This document shows positions 15,184-22,010 of a stretch of DNA of 64,000 bases, in pieces. Made by a program: the position numbers and the translations under genes. Numbering within the stretch: the first letter of the stretch is position 1; the number at the start of each line of letters is the position of its first letter. Location of the stretch: NCBI GenBank assembly GCA_017467105.1, contig JAFTSU010000014.1, forward strand, positions 1 to 64,000. Direction: 5' to 3'. The notes beneath the pieces were generated by a model. It had not been told where the DNA came from and made no database searches. It was given only the letters and a program-made list of their open reading frames with translations. This DNA comes from Clostridia bacterium (GTDB lineage: Bacteria; Bacillota; Clostridia; Oscillospirales; CAG-272).

Positions 15184-16440
15184 TCACCTGTTTTTTACAG
15201 TCTTTGGCTTGCGTCTTATGGCCTTCGAGATTGGCTTCTTTTGCGTTTTTTCCGACGCTTTGCTTTTTGAGTCAGTGCTTTTGATTTTTGAGTCAGTGCT
15301 TTTGCTTTTTGAGTCGGTGTTTTTGCTTTTTAAGTTGGAGCTTTTATTTTTTGAGTCAGTGCTTTTGCTGATAGCACCGGTCTGCGCCGTAGCCCTCGCA
15401 CTCCTTTTCCCCTTTGCTCTTGCTTTTGTAGCTTGTTTCTCTTCGGATGGTTGTTCCGCTTTCAACAGCTCCAGCATTCTTGACGCTGCGATCTCTCTTG
15501 CATCCTGCTTCTGTGCGGCGATGCCCGTTGTGCTTAAGCCCTTGAAGCAGCATTCAATTACGCACATTTTGGCTCCGCCCACTCCCGCGGGAGCTTCTCC
15601 GAGATCGTGATACTCGGGTGAGGGAAGCTTGCCCTTGGCAGCCATTGACTTAAGAGCAGAGAGGGCATCCTGTCGCTTTGCCTCTGCTTGCTCCCATTCG
15701 GCACGTAACGCCTTGAGCGCTACCTCTGCTGCGGCGGCGTCAGCCAGCTTCTGATTTTTACCGGATCCCGTTCCCCAAAGCTTATCGCCTATATAGCAGC
15801 CTCTCTCGTAGATCTTCTTGTGATCGGGTCCGCTCTCGCCAATGGTCTTATATATGGGTGGAGGCAGCCTTCTTTTCTTGTCCGCACACCACTCCTGCAG
15901 AGCGTTCTTGTAACTTTGTACAGGCGCTTCTCCGGATAAATATTCATCCACGTCCAGCATACTGCTCACTACCTTTATAGCCGTGTGTATATCCATTCCG
16001 CAGTCAATGTATACCGCGCCTATTATACTCTCAAAAAGGTCCTCCATAACCGACGCTTCGTCGGCGATACCCAGCTTCTCATCACCCTCGCCCATCAGAA
16101 GAAGCTTGTGAAGTCCGAGAGTCGCCATGCTTTTTGACAGATTTCTCTTGTCACTTAGCTTTGAGCGGATATTTGACATATCACCCTCTGTCAGCTCCGT
16201 TCTGATACCGTGCTCGTATCTTTCGGTCCGCTTTTCCAGCAGCACGGATATGATAGCGGTGGATAGCACGCTGTCGCCGAAGAATTCAAGCACCTCGTTG
16301 GAGGAGTAGCTTGCTCTTCCTTTATAATTTTTTTCATTGCAGTAGCTTGTACGTGTGAATGCCTGTCGCAAAAGGGACTTATCCCTAAAGGTATAGTGAA
16401 TTTTCTTTTCTATTTCATTTATTTTAATGTCAAAGCTCAT
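15184..16440 (-). CDS. RNase III with an extra dsRBD-like domain and a Ser/Lys repeat tail, 418 aa
   Basis: The N-terminal 150 residues are an RNase III nuclease domain with NEVLEFFGDSVLS (E52, D56) and the second acidic site EDLFESIIGA (D134, E137). A double-stranded-RNA-binding domain spans about 175-245. A second dsRBD-like segment spans about 257-327 (PSPEYHDLGEAP... ending DAREIAASRMLELL). Residues about 328-418 are a disordered basic tail with repeated STDSKSK units. Canonical bacterial RNase III is about 220-250 residues, so this one is unusually long. It has its own promoter and is not in the usual rnc-smc-ftsY setting, so it may be the sole RNase III or an extra copy. Confidence 0.85.
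   Translation of the reverse strand: MSFDIKINEIEKKIHYTFRDKSLLRQAFTRTSYCNEKNYKGRASYSSNEVLEFFGDSVLSTAIISVLLEKRTERYEHGIRTELTEGDMSNIRSKLSDKRNLSKSMATLGLHKLLLMGEGDEKLGIADEASVMEDLFESIIGAVYIDCGMDIHTAIKVVSSMLDVDEYLSGEAPVQSYKNALQEWCADKKRRLPPPIYKTIGESGPDHKKIYERGCYIGDKLWGTGSGKNQKLADAAAAEVALKALRAEWEQAEAKRQDALSALKSMAAKGKLPSPEYHDLGEAPAGVGGAKMCVIECCFKGLSTTGIAAQKQDAREIAASRMLELLKAEQPSEEKQATKARAKGKRSARATAQTGAISKSTDSKNKSSNLKSKNTDSKSKSTDSKIKSTDSKSKASEKTQKKPISKAIRRKPKTVKNR
15255..15370 (-). repeat. Tandem repeat in the RNase III tail
   Basis: About five imperfect units of 24 nt, each containing TTTTGAGTCAGTGCTTTTG on the plus strand, encode the STDSKSK-type tail. One unit is diverged (AAGTTGGAGC). Confidence 0.8.
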
Positions 16441-16472
16441 TTTTTTCTCCGCGTCGTGATTATTACCTGTTC

Positions 16473-16501
16473 ATTGTATCATTATTTTGCTCTTTTGTCA
16501 A
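16473..16501 (-). promoter_or_regulatory. Promoter of the RNase III gene
   Basis: Minus-strand TTGACA, 17 nt, TACAAT, 33 nt before the start codon. Confidence 0.85.
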
Positions 16502-16571
16502 CACCGCTGTTTATTCATACGCAATACCATCGTACCGACTTTTGAGCGGGTTGACCGGATACGGTTCGCTA

Positions 16572-16600
16572 TTGACAAATTACAGATATAGTGATATCAT
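16572..16600 (+). promoter_or_regulatory. Promoter of the O-antigen-ligase-like gene
   Basis: TTGACA, 17 nt, TATCAT. A second TATAAT overlaps at 16600-16605 but would need a 22-nt spacer. Confidence 0.7.
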
Positions 16601-16648
16601 ATAATGTAGAGTAGAATAAGAAAATGGTAGATTTTATTGTGAGGTAAT

Positions 16649-18172
16649 ATGATCAAGGATACGATCCGCAAACTTTCATCGCCTGATAACCTTCGTAAAT
16701 TCTTTATGGGACCGATATATCCTATTCTTGTGGCGATCATCGTTACGGTTGGATATTTTTCGGGACTTGAGCTGTATTTTCATCTTTTTAATATGGCGCT
16801 GGCGATAACCGCAATGTGCTTTTGCGACTCATTGCGCCCCATTATGATACAGGTCTGGACCTTTGTTTTCCAGATATCAAGAGAGCATACCCCCGCAACC
16901 AATAATAACACCGGTATCCCATCGGATTACTATTTTACAGAGTGGCGCGTGTGGGTGCTTATTCTCTCGTTTGTTGCGGTTGCTGTCGCTCTCGTGTATT
17001 TCTACGTCAGAAACAAGCTTATAACGGCAGAGAGACTTCGTAGCCTTCCTCACCTCATCCCGTCGCTTCTGTTGGCTGTCGCATTCAGCATTGGCGGAGT
17101 ACTCAGCGCAGATTGGGATGCGGGAAGCCTTGGCTTTGGACTTGTACAGTGCGTTATGTGGTTCGTAATCTTTTATCTGATGCTGATCGGATTTACAAAC
17201 GAGAAGAGCGAGGAGCTGATAGATTATCTTATCTATATCGCATCGATCGTTGTAATTATGCTGACGGTACAGCTGCTTGAGATATTCGTTACCACCGACG
17301 TCAGCGAAATGATAGATCCGGAGACGGGAGGCATACTCAGAGCAATAGTTAGTTACGGCTGGGGCAACACCAATACCGCCGCTCAGTCGCTCACCGTCAC
17401 TATACCAATTATGTTTCTCGGCGTTATGCGCACAAAGAAGCGTGAGTACTATTTCGTTATGGCAACGGTGGCTATGGTAGCGTCTTTGCTTAATATGTCC
17501 AGAACGGCAATGGTAGTGGGCGTGCCGATATATATCGTTCTTCTTATCGTCACGTTCATTAAGAGCACCGATAAGCGCCGTTATCTTATTGAGATACTGG
17601 CTATAGTTGGCTGTATTGCCATAGGATTGCTTCTTATGCGTCAGCAGGTTGCTATGATCATAGAAAACTACGTTATGCGTGGCACGGGCGACAGCGGAAG
17701 ATATAAGATATGGGAGAATGCCTTGATAGCCTTCAGAGAGGATTGGCTGTTCGGTAAGGGCTTCTTTGGACTTGCAAAGTATTTCCCGGGCTGGTCGAAT
17801 ACAGAATTCATTCCTTATATGGCGCACAACACGCCCGTACATATGCTTGGCTGCTGCGGTATTTACGGATTTATAGCGTACATCGTTTATCGCGTATGCA
17901 CGACAATTCCATTTATCAAGCGCTTCGATATGGTCAAGGGTATGCTCGGAACGGCGCTTCTTTCTGTATTTCTCGGCTCTCTCTTTGAAAATTTTGTGTT
18001 CTATATTATGCCTATGTTGTCATATTCCGTAATTTACGCCGCGGCATACAGATACATTGAGGAGAAGAGGGAGGAGAGCGAAAAAGCTCCGGAGGGTAAC
18101 TCTCCTTATGAGCTTGCTGCACGCACTGACAGTGCAGCTGATACGGTGCCGCTAGCTCAAGGGCAGGAGTAA
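16649..18172 (+). CDS. O-antigen ligase/polymerase-like polytopic membrane protein, 507 aa
   Basis: About eleven to twelve hydrophobic helices and a long hydrophilic loop fit the Wzy/WaaL (O-antigen ligase, PF04932-like) superfamily, which transfers or polymerises lipid-linked glycans at the outer face of the membrane. The Arg-rich loop region MRGTGDSGRYKIWENALIAF near residues 350-370, with a following HNTPVHMLG segment, matches the pattern in this family of RxxxW and a conserved His in the large loop. No glycosyltransferase neighbours are present, so its glycan is unknown. The C-terminal 40 residues are charged and likely cytoplasmic. It has its own promoter and terminator. Confidence 0.75.
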   Translation: MIKDTIRKLSSPDNLRKFFMGPIYPILVAIIVTVGYFSGLELYFHLFNMALAITAMCFCDSLRPIMIQVWTFVFQISREHTPATNNNTGIPSDYYFTEWRVWVLILSFVAVAVALVYFYVRNKLITAERLRSLPHLIPSLLLAVAFSIGGVLSADWDAGSLGFGLVQCVMWFVIFYLMLIGFTNEKSEELIDYLIYIASIVVIMLTVQLLEIFVTTDVSEMIDPETGGILRAIVSYGWGNTNTAAQSLTVTIPIMFLGVMRTKKREYYFVMATVAMVASLLNMSRTAMVVGVPIYIVLLIVTFIKSTDKRRYLIEILAIVGCIAIGLLLMRQQVAMIIENYVMRGTGDSGRYKIWENALIAFREDWLFGKGFFGLAKYFPGWSNTEFIPYMAHNTPVHMLGCCGIYGFIAYIVYRVCTTIPFIKRFDMVKGMLGTALLSVFLGSLFENFVFYIMPMLSYSVIYAAAYRYIEEKREESEKAPEGNSPYELAARTDSAADTVPLAQGQE

Positions 18173-18279
18173 GAAATCCTGATTTAGAGGAACTATCATA
18201 AAGTTGTATTTAAAGTCCTATCCCGAATCCTTAATAAAGCCTCAAAGGGAGCATTCGGTTAAAAGTTGATACAATATAA

Positions 18280-18309
18280 AAGCGGACGGAAATCCCCGTC
18301 CGCTTTTTC
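18280..18309 (+). terminator. Terminator after the O-antigen-ligase-like gene
   Basis: AGCGGACGG (18281-18289) pairs with CCGTCCGCT (18296-18304), followed by TTTTT. Confidence 0.85.
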
Positions 18310-18384
18310 AGTTCTACAAAAACCCTCTCAAGTAATGCTACACCTATGCTGTTTATATACGAAAAAGTTTCGTTATAGTATATG

Positions 18385-18413
18385 TTGACATGTATTGGAA
18401 ATCGTGATATAAT
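18385..18413 (+). promoter_or_regulatory. Promoter of the GH39-like gene
   Basis: TTGACA, 17 nt, TATAAT, leaving a leader of about 95 nt. Confidence 0.85.
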
Positions 18414-18514
18414 TAACTAAAATCCGCCTCGGTGTCGTTTTCCAAAAGCGAAATATTGCACACGGGTATGGGTTAAACTGAAAAATATGGTTTTTGATGA
18501 TTTGGAGGAACGAA

Positions 18515-19807
18515 ATGCTTATCACAGACAAACGGTTGGGAGAAATAAAAAGGATCCATGGCGTAAACTGTGCTCCGTATAACCAAAGAGGCGGCGATGA
18601 TCAAAAGAAAATATTTGATCTGTTTAGCTATATAGGTGCGCCACACTCCAGATTGCACGATTGCTGCGGCAAGTGGGGTGGAACTCATTTTGTGGACATA
18701 CCAAACGTGTTTCCAAACTTTGACGCAGATGAAAACGACCCTGCAAGCTATGATTTTCATTACACCGATGAGTACGTAAATGCAATAATATCCTGCGGTA
18801 CTCAAATCATATACAGACTTGGCGTTACTATTGAGTGGGGTTCCAAGCAATATGTGGCGCATCCACCCAAGGATCCTCTCAAGTGGGCAAAAATCTGCGA
18901 GCACGTCATTATGCATTATAACGAGGGCTGGGCAAACGGATTTCATCACGGCATAGAGTATTGGGAGATTTGGAACGAGCCGGAAAACCCTCCAATGTGG
19001 ACAGGCACTAAGGATGAGTTTTTCAATCTTTACCGTGTGGCGAGCAAATATCTGAAGTTTAAGTTCCCAAGCCTTAAAATCGGCGGATATGGAAGCTGTG
19101 GCTTTTATGCAGTATTTAAAAAGGATTTAAGTGATTTTTATAAATCCTTCGTTCCGTATTTTAACGATTTTCTTGAGATGTGTAGGGGAGATAATTGTCC
19201 TCTTGATTTCTTCTCCTGGCATATCTATACCGATAAGCTTGACGAGATAGTGAAATCCGCGGAGTACGTAAGGGAGCGGCTGGATAAATACGGATTTGTT
19301 GATACGGAATCTCATCTTAACGAGTGGAATTACGGAGCAGAGGGCAATCAGTTTGAGGATAAGGACACAATGGTTGGAGCGTCCTTTGTTGCGGCGGCGT
19401 TTGCTCTTATGCAAAAATCCGATATACACCTTGCGCAGTACTACGTAGCTTCCCAGCCAAGCGTATACAACGGTCTTTTATATATGCGTTCTGGCGGATT
19501 TACTCCCGTAACTCACGCGTTCAACGCCTTTAACCGCATATTTGAGGCAAAGAATAATCTTTTGATCGAGTCAAATGGCTCTGAACCCTACGCAATAGCC
19601 GCCTTTGATGGAGAAAAAACCTACGTGCTTATCAGTAGCTACAGCAAGTTGTCAGACTCGTTTAAGCTGGAAATGCCCGGATACGAGATGAAGATCAGCG
19701 CTCTCTCCGACGCCGGATTCGGCGTAGTCCGTGAGGCGAATGATGAAATTTCATTGCCTAATTCAAAATACACAGTTTACTTTGTTGAGGCTGTGAAAAA
19801 ATCTTAA
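18515..19807 (+). CDS. GH39-like clan A glycoside hydrolase, 430 aa
   Basis: A TIM-barrel glycosidase resembling GH39 beta-xylosidases and alpha-L-iduronidases. The acid/base Glu is in YWEIWNEPE (E155) and the nucleophile in ESHLNEWNYG (E270). The active-site FFSWHIY histidine is H236. The C-terminal 90 residues form a small beta domain. No signal peptide is visible, so it should act in the cytoplasm. I chose ATG 18515 because TTGGAGGA precedes it; the upstream ATG at 18494 lacks a ribosome binding site. It is clearly paralogous to the protein at 45061-46413, which lacks two of these residues. The gene stands alone between its own promoter and terminator. Confidence 0.8.
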   Translation: MLITDKRLGEIKRIHGVNCAPYNQRGGDDQKKIFDLFSYIGAPHSRLHDCCGKWGGTHFVDIPNVFPNFDADENDPASYDFHYTDEYVNAIISCGTQIIYRLGVTIEWGSKQYVAHPPKDPLKWAKICEHVIMHYNEGWANGFHHGIEYWEIWNEPENPPMWTGTKDEFFNLYRVASKYLKFKFPSLKIGGYGSCGFYAVFKKDLSDFYKSFVPYFNDFLEMCRGDNCPLDFFSWHIYTDKLDEIVKSAEYVRERLDKYGFVDTESHLNEWNYGAEGNQFEDKDTMVGASFVAAAFALMQKSDIHLAQYYVASQPSVYNGLLYMRSGGFTPVTHAFNAFNRIFEAKNNLLIESNGSEPYAIAAFDGEKTYVLISSYSKLSDSFKLEMPGYEMKISALSDAGFGVVREANDEISLPNSKYTVYFVEAVKKS

Positions 19808-19835
19808 GTATAACATAATGTAAATAATGGTTAAC

Positions 19836-19900
19836 AAAAACCGTAGTTTAACTCGTGTAAGTATGAATTGGTACACAGGTTTTACTGCGGTTTTTATTTT
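19836..19900 (+). terminator. Terminator after the GH39-like gene
   Basis: AAAAACCGTAGTTTAA pairs with the later ACTGCGGTTTTT segment around a long loop, followed by ATTTT. Confidence 0.6.
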
Positions 19901-19902
19901 AA

Positions 19903-20290
19903 CTGATTAAAATTATCCTGCACACCAACGACAAGCGTTTAGTATTGTTGGCAAGTCTGTTCGTCTGTACCGATTGCACCGGAGTATTATAAAACGACAG
20001 TCAGGGGTTTTCACGCGAAGATCATAGCGTCAAGTATCAAAAGGGCATCAATATATCACGCGTAGGACTATATACGTCGTATAGGGGATTTGTCGCGCGG
20101 ATGGCCTAAGCTGTAGGCAACAAATTTGTAAAGCAGTAGGTTCGATATTGATCAGGGGCCCAATTATAATAAATGGGCTTAAGATTATTATTATAGAGAG
20201 GTGGAGAAGTCATATAATATATAGGTACTGACGGAGAATTCTCTCATATAAATATTTATAATATTATAATAGGAAGGAAATAACTGAATA
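19903..20290. other. Intergenic stretch with no recognised gene
   Basis: No coding frame, tRNA or known RNA family was recognised. GCCCAATTATAATAAATGGGC (GCCCA pairing with TGGGC) near 20158-20179 forms a hairpin, and an AGAGGTGGAGAAG sequence near 20197 looks like a ribosome binding site but no sensible frame follows. It may be decayed sequence next to a tRNA cluster. Confidence 0.4.
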
Positions 20291-20299
20291 TAGCATTTA

Positions 20300-20455
20300 T
20301 TCCCACGGATTTCTTTATCGCGGACAACGTTTGCGTAAGAGTACGGGAATTTACTCCGCCAAGCAAGCTTCCCACAGGGAAGGGCAGAGCAATGGTTCGA
20401 ACCCACGCGCCTCGCATTTCTCGGCGCTGTGTTCGATGCGAGTACGGAGCACTAT
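20300..20455 (-). repeat. tRNA-downstream hairpin element, copy B
   Basis: It lies beyond the tRNA-Met/tRNA-Glu terminator in the same relative position as copy A (1924-2013). On the minus strand it has CGAACACAGCGCCGAG, then GAGGCGCG, then GGGTTCGAACC, followed by AAGCTTGCTTGG (copy A has AAGCTCGCTTG). CTCGCAT/ATGCGAG and GCGCC/GGCGC pairings interleave, so a pseudoknot or two alternative folds are possible. A TTCCCGTAC block matches the tRNA-Glu T-arm/acceptor region. Confidence 0.6.
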
Positions 20456-20496
20456 AAAATAAAAAAACAGACACCGTTTGAGGTGTCTGTTTTTTC
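20455..20496 (-). terminator. Terminator of the tRNA-Met/tRNA-Glu transcript
   Basis: AACAGACACC (20466-20475) pairs with GGTGTCTGTT (20482-20491); on the minus strand a run of U residues follows. Confidence 0.9.
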
Positions 20497-20497
20497 A

Positions 20498-20572
20498 TGG
20501 TGACCCGTACGGGAATCGAACCCATGTTACAGCCGTGAAAGGGCCGTGTCTTAACCGCTTGACCAACGGGCC
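20498..20572 (-). tRNA. tRNA-Glu (anticodon TTC)
   Basis: A 75-nt cloverleaf with encoded CCA. The acceptor GGCCCGT pairs with ACGGGTC (one G-U), the anticodon loop is CTTTCAC giving TTC, and the T arm is GGGTTCGATTCCC. It is the second gene of a two-tRNA transcript, five nucleotides after tRNA-Met. Confidence 0.95.
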
Positions 20573-20577
20573 TTTTA

Positions 20578-20654
20578 TGGTAGCGGATGTCGGATTTGAA
20601 CCAACGACCTGCCGGGTATGAACCGGACGCTCTAGCCAACTGAGCTAATCCGCC
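20578..20654 (-). tRNA. tRNA-Met, elongator (anticodon CAT)
   Basis: A 77-nt cloverleaf with encoded CCA. The acceptor GGCGGAT pairs with ATCCGCT apart from a terminal G-U, and the loop TTCATAC gives anticodon CAT. The body (TAGCTCAGTTGGCTAGAGCG) matches elongator tRNA-Met of Bacillota rather than the initiator or the lysidine-modified tRNA-Ile. Confidence 0.9.
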
Positions 20655-20685
20655 ATAAAATTAAGCACTTTAGGCTCGCTTAGGT

Positions 20686-20714
20686 ATTATATCATAAGAA
20701 AAATAAAAAGTCAA
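20686..20714 (-). promoter_or_regulatory. Promoter of the tRNA-Met/tRNA-Glu transcript
   Basis: Minus-strand TTGACT, 17 nt, TATAAT, about 31 nt before the tRNA-Met 5' end. Confidence 0.88.
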
Positions 20715-20909
20715 TACTTTTTTAAAAGTTTTTCTGAAATTATGATGTGATTGTCATATTAACCTTTTTTACCTTCAGGTACTTATGTCGATATAGAGGA
20801 GTCAGTCTACTGTATTTTTCTTGGAAAGATCAATATTATCAAACATTTTCGTTTGCAATCATGAAAAAAGCTAACCTGCGCGATTATTTTAGCTCAAAAA
20901 TATGAAAGA

Positions 20910-20941
20910 GGGGGGTGCTGTCGAGTTTTACACCCGTTTAC
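20910..20941 (+). repeat. Direct repeat, left of the flavoprotein gene
   Basis: GGGGGGTGCTGTCGAGTTTT (20910-20929) is followed by ACACCCGTTTAC. It matches 21735-21777 (19 of 20 positions in the first block). The two copies flank the 21022-21642 gene in the same orientation. Confidence 0.7.
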
Positions 20942-20955
20942 CTGGGAAAATGTAA

Positions 20956-20993
20956 ATAAAAAGCGCCATCGGCAGAAATACGCCTTTGACGCT
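20956..20993 (-). terminator. Probable terminator of the flavoprotein gene
   Basis: On the minus strand AAGCG pairs with CGCTT, with an inner GGC/GCC pair, followed by TTTTTATTT. The stem has internal loops. Confidence 0.55.
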
Positions 20994-21021
20994 TATGTAA
21001 ACAACTGTTTACTAAAATGCC

Positions 21022-21642
21022 TTATCGTTTAATGAAATTAGTTCTCGCACCCGATTCCTTCTTGGGCATACCGTAGCTCTTCTTACCAAGCGCTATGCTC
21101 TTGACAAGAAATGCCATATTGTGCGCGAGATTGCGCATGGTCTGGAGTCCCTCCTCGTCAAGCAGGGCATCCTCTGCCACAGCACCGTGAACCTGGTTCC
21201 AATACGTAGAGGGCGCTACGGGCATACCGCTGATAGTGAAGTATTTGTTTATCACGTCAAATGAGGCTGTGCAACCGCCTCTTCTTGCGCAGACAACGGC
21301 CGCGCCAACTTTCATGGTCTTATCGAAGTGAGAGCTGTAGAAGAGCCTATCCATAAATGAGATAAGCGATCCGTTGGGAGATGCGTAATAAACGGGTGAA
21401 CCCACGATTATACCGTCCGCCTCCTCAAACCTTTCCGCTATCTGATTGACCTCGTCGTTTATCGCGCACTTGCCCGTCTTCTTGCAGCAGAGACATCCGG
21501 TGCAGCCTCTGATCCCAAGATTTCCGACCTGTATTATCTCCGCCTCTATGCCCTCTGCTCTCAGAGTGCTCATAGCCTCGTTCAAGGCAGTAAAGGTCGT
21601 GCCCGTCTTGTGCGGACTTCCGTTAATCAGTATTACCTTCAT
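21022..21642 (-). CDS. Flavodoxin-fold NAD(P)H/iron-sulfur flavoprotein, 206 aa
   Basis: An FMN-binding reductase of the NADPH-dependent FMN reductase/iron-sulfur flavoprotein family. The phosphate-binding loop is LINGSPHKTGTTFTAL at the N-terminus. The Cys cluster CTGCLCCKKTGKC near residues 47-59 resembles the compact motif of iron-sulfur flavoproteins. GSPVYYASPNGSLISFMDR is the second FMN-contacting region. I chose ATG 21642 because GGGAGG precedes it. It is flanked by direct repeats at 20910 and 21735. The electron donor and acceptor are unknown. Confidence 0.85.
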   Translation of the reverse strand: MKVILINGSPHKTGTTFTALNEAMSTLRAEGIEAEIIQVGNLGIRGCTGCLCCKKTGKCAINDEVNQIAERFEEADGIIVGSPVYYASPNGSLISFMDRLFYSSHFDKTMKVGAAVVCARRGGCTASFDVINKYFTISGMPVAPSTYWNQVHGAVAEDALLDEEGLQTMRNLAHNMAFLVKSIALGKKSYGMPKKESGARTNFIKR

Positions 21643-21734
21643 ATTTCCTCCCGTTTCGGCTCGCAGCCGTATATTTCGGATTTTATGCACCTCGCAGCAT
21701 TTTGTTACAAAACGGCTCGAAAAACGGTTTTAGT

Positions 21735-21777
21735 GGGGGGTGCTGTTGAGTTTTTCCCAAATTCGTACACCGTTTAC
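21735..21777 (+). repeat. Direct repeat, right of the flavoprotein gene
   Basis: GGGGGGTGCTGTTGAGTTTT (21735-21754) and then ACACCGTTTAC (21767-21777), the partner of 20910-20941. The rest of the 21643-22010 gap holds an AT-rich stretch and the promoter of the following operon. Confidence 0.7.
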
Positions 21778-21942
21778 AGCTGCAAATATATATTAACACA
21801 ACCGCTCAAAATTTGCAACAGTAAAACGCAAATAAGGGGAAATTCCGCACCTCGCTCTTACCGGTTCTCACAAAAACCTGCGGGAAATAACCAAAAAAGC
21901 GAAAAAACGTCATTTTTTTGCCAAAAAAACTGTGTTTTCCTC

Positions 21943-21971
21943 TTGCAAGAGTAAAACTCTTATGTTATAAT
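21943..21971 (+). promoter_or_regulatory. Promoter of the MutS-like operon
   Basis: TTGCAA, 17 nt, TATAAT, 39 nt before the ATG at 22011. Confidence 0.75.
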
Positions 21972-22010
21972 ATAATAAATAATTATAAATCTTTGAAAGG
22001 AGCCGGACTT

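Noticed and set aside
20256-20639. Minus-strand open frame across the tRNA pair
   Set aside because: It reads through two complete tRNA genes and a terminator and cannot be a protein gene.
20498-20654. Prophage or integrative element at the tRNA pair
   Set aside because: No integrase, repressor or structural gene lies on either side; only the short hairpin element is present.
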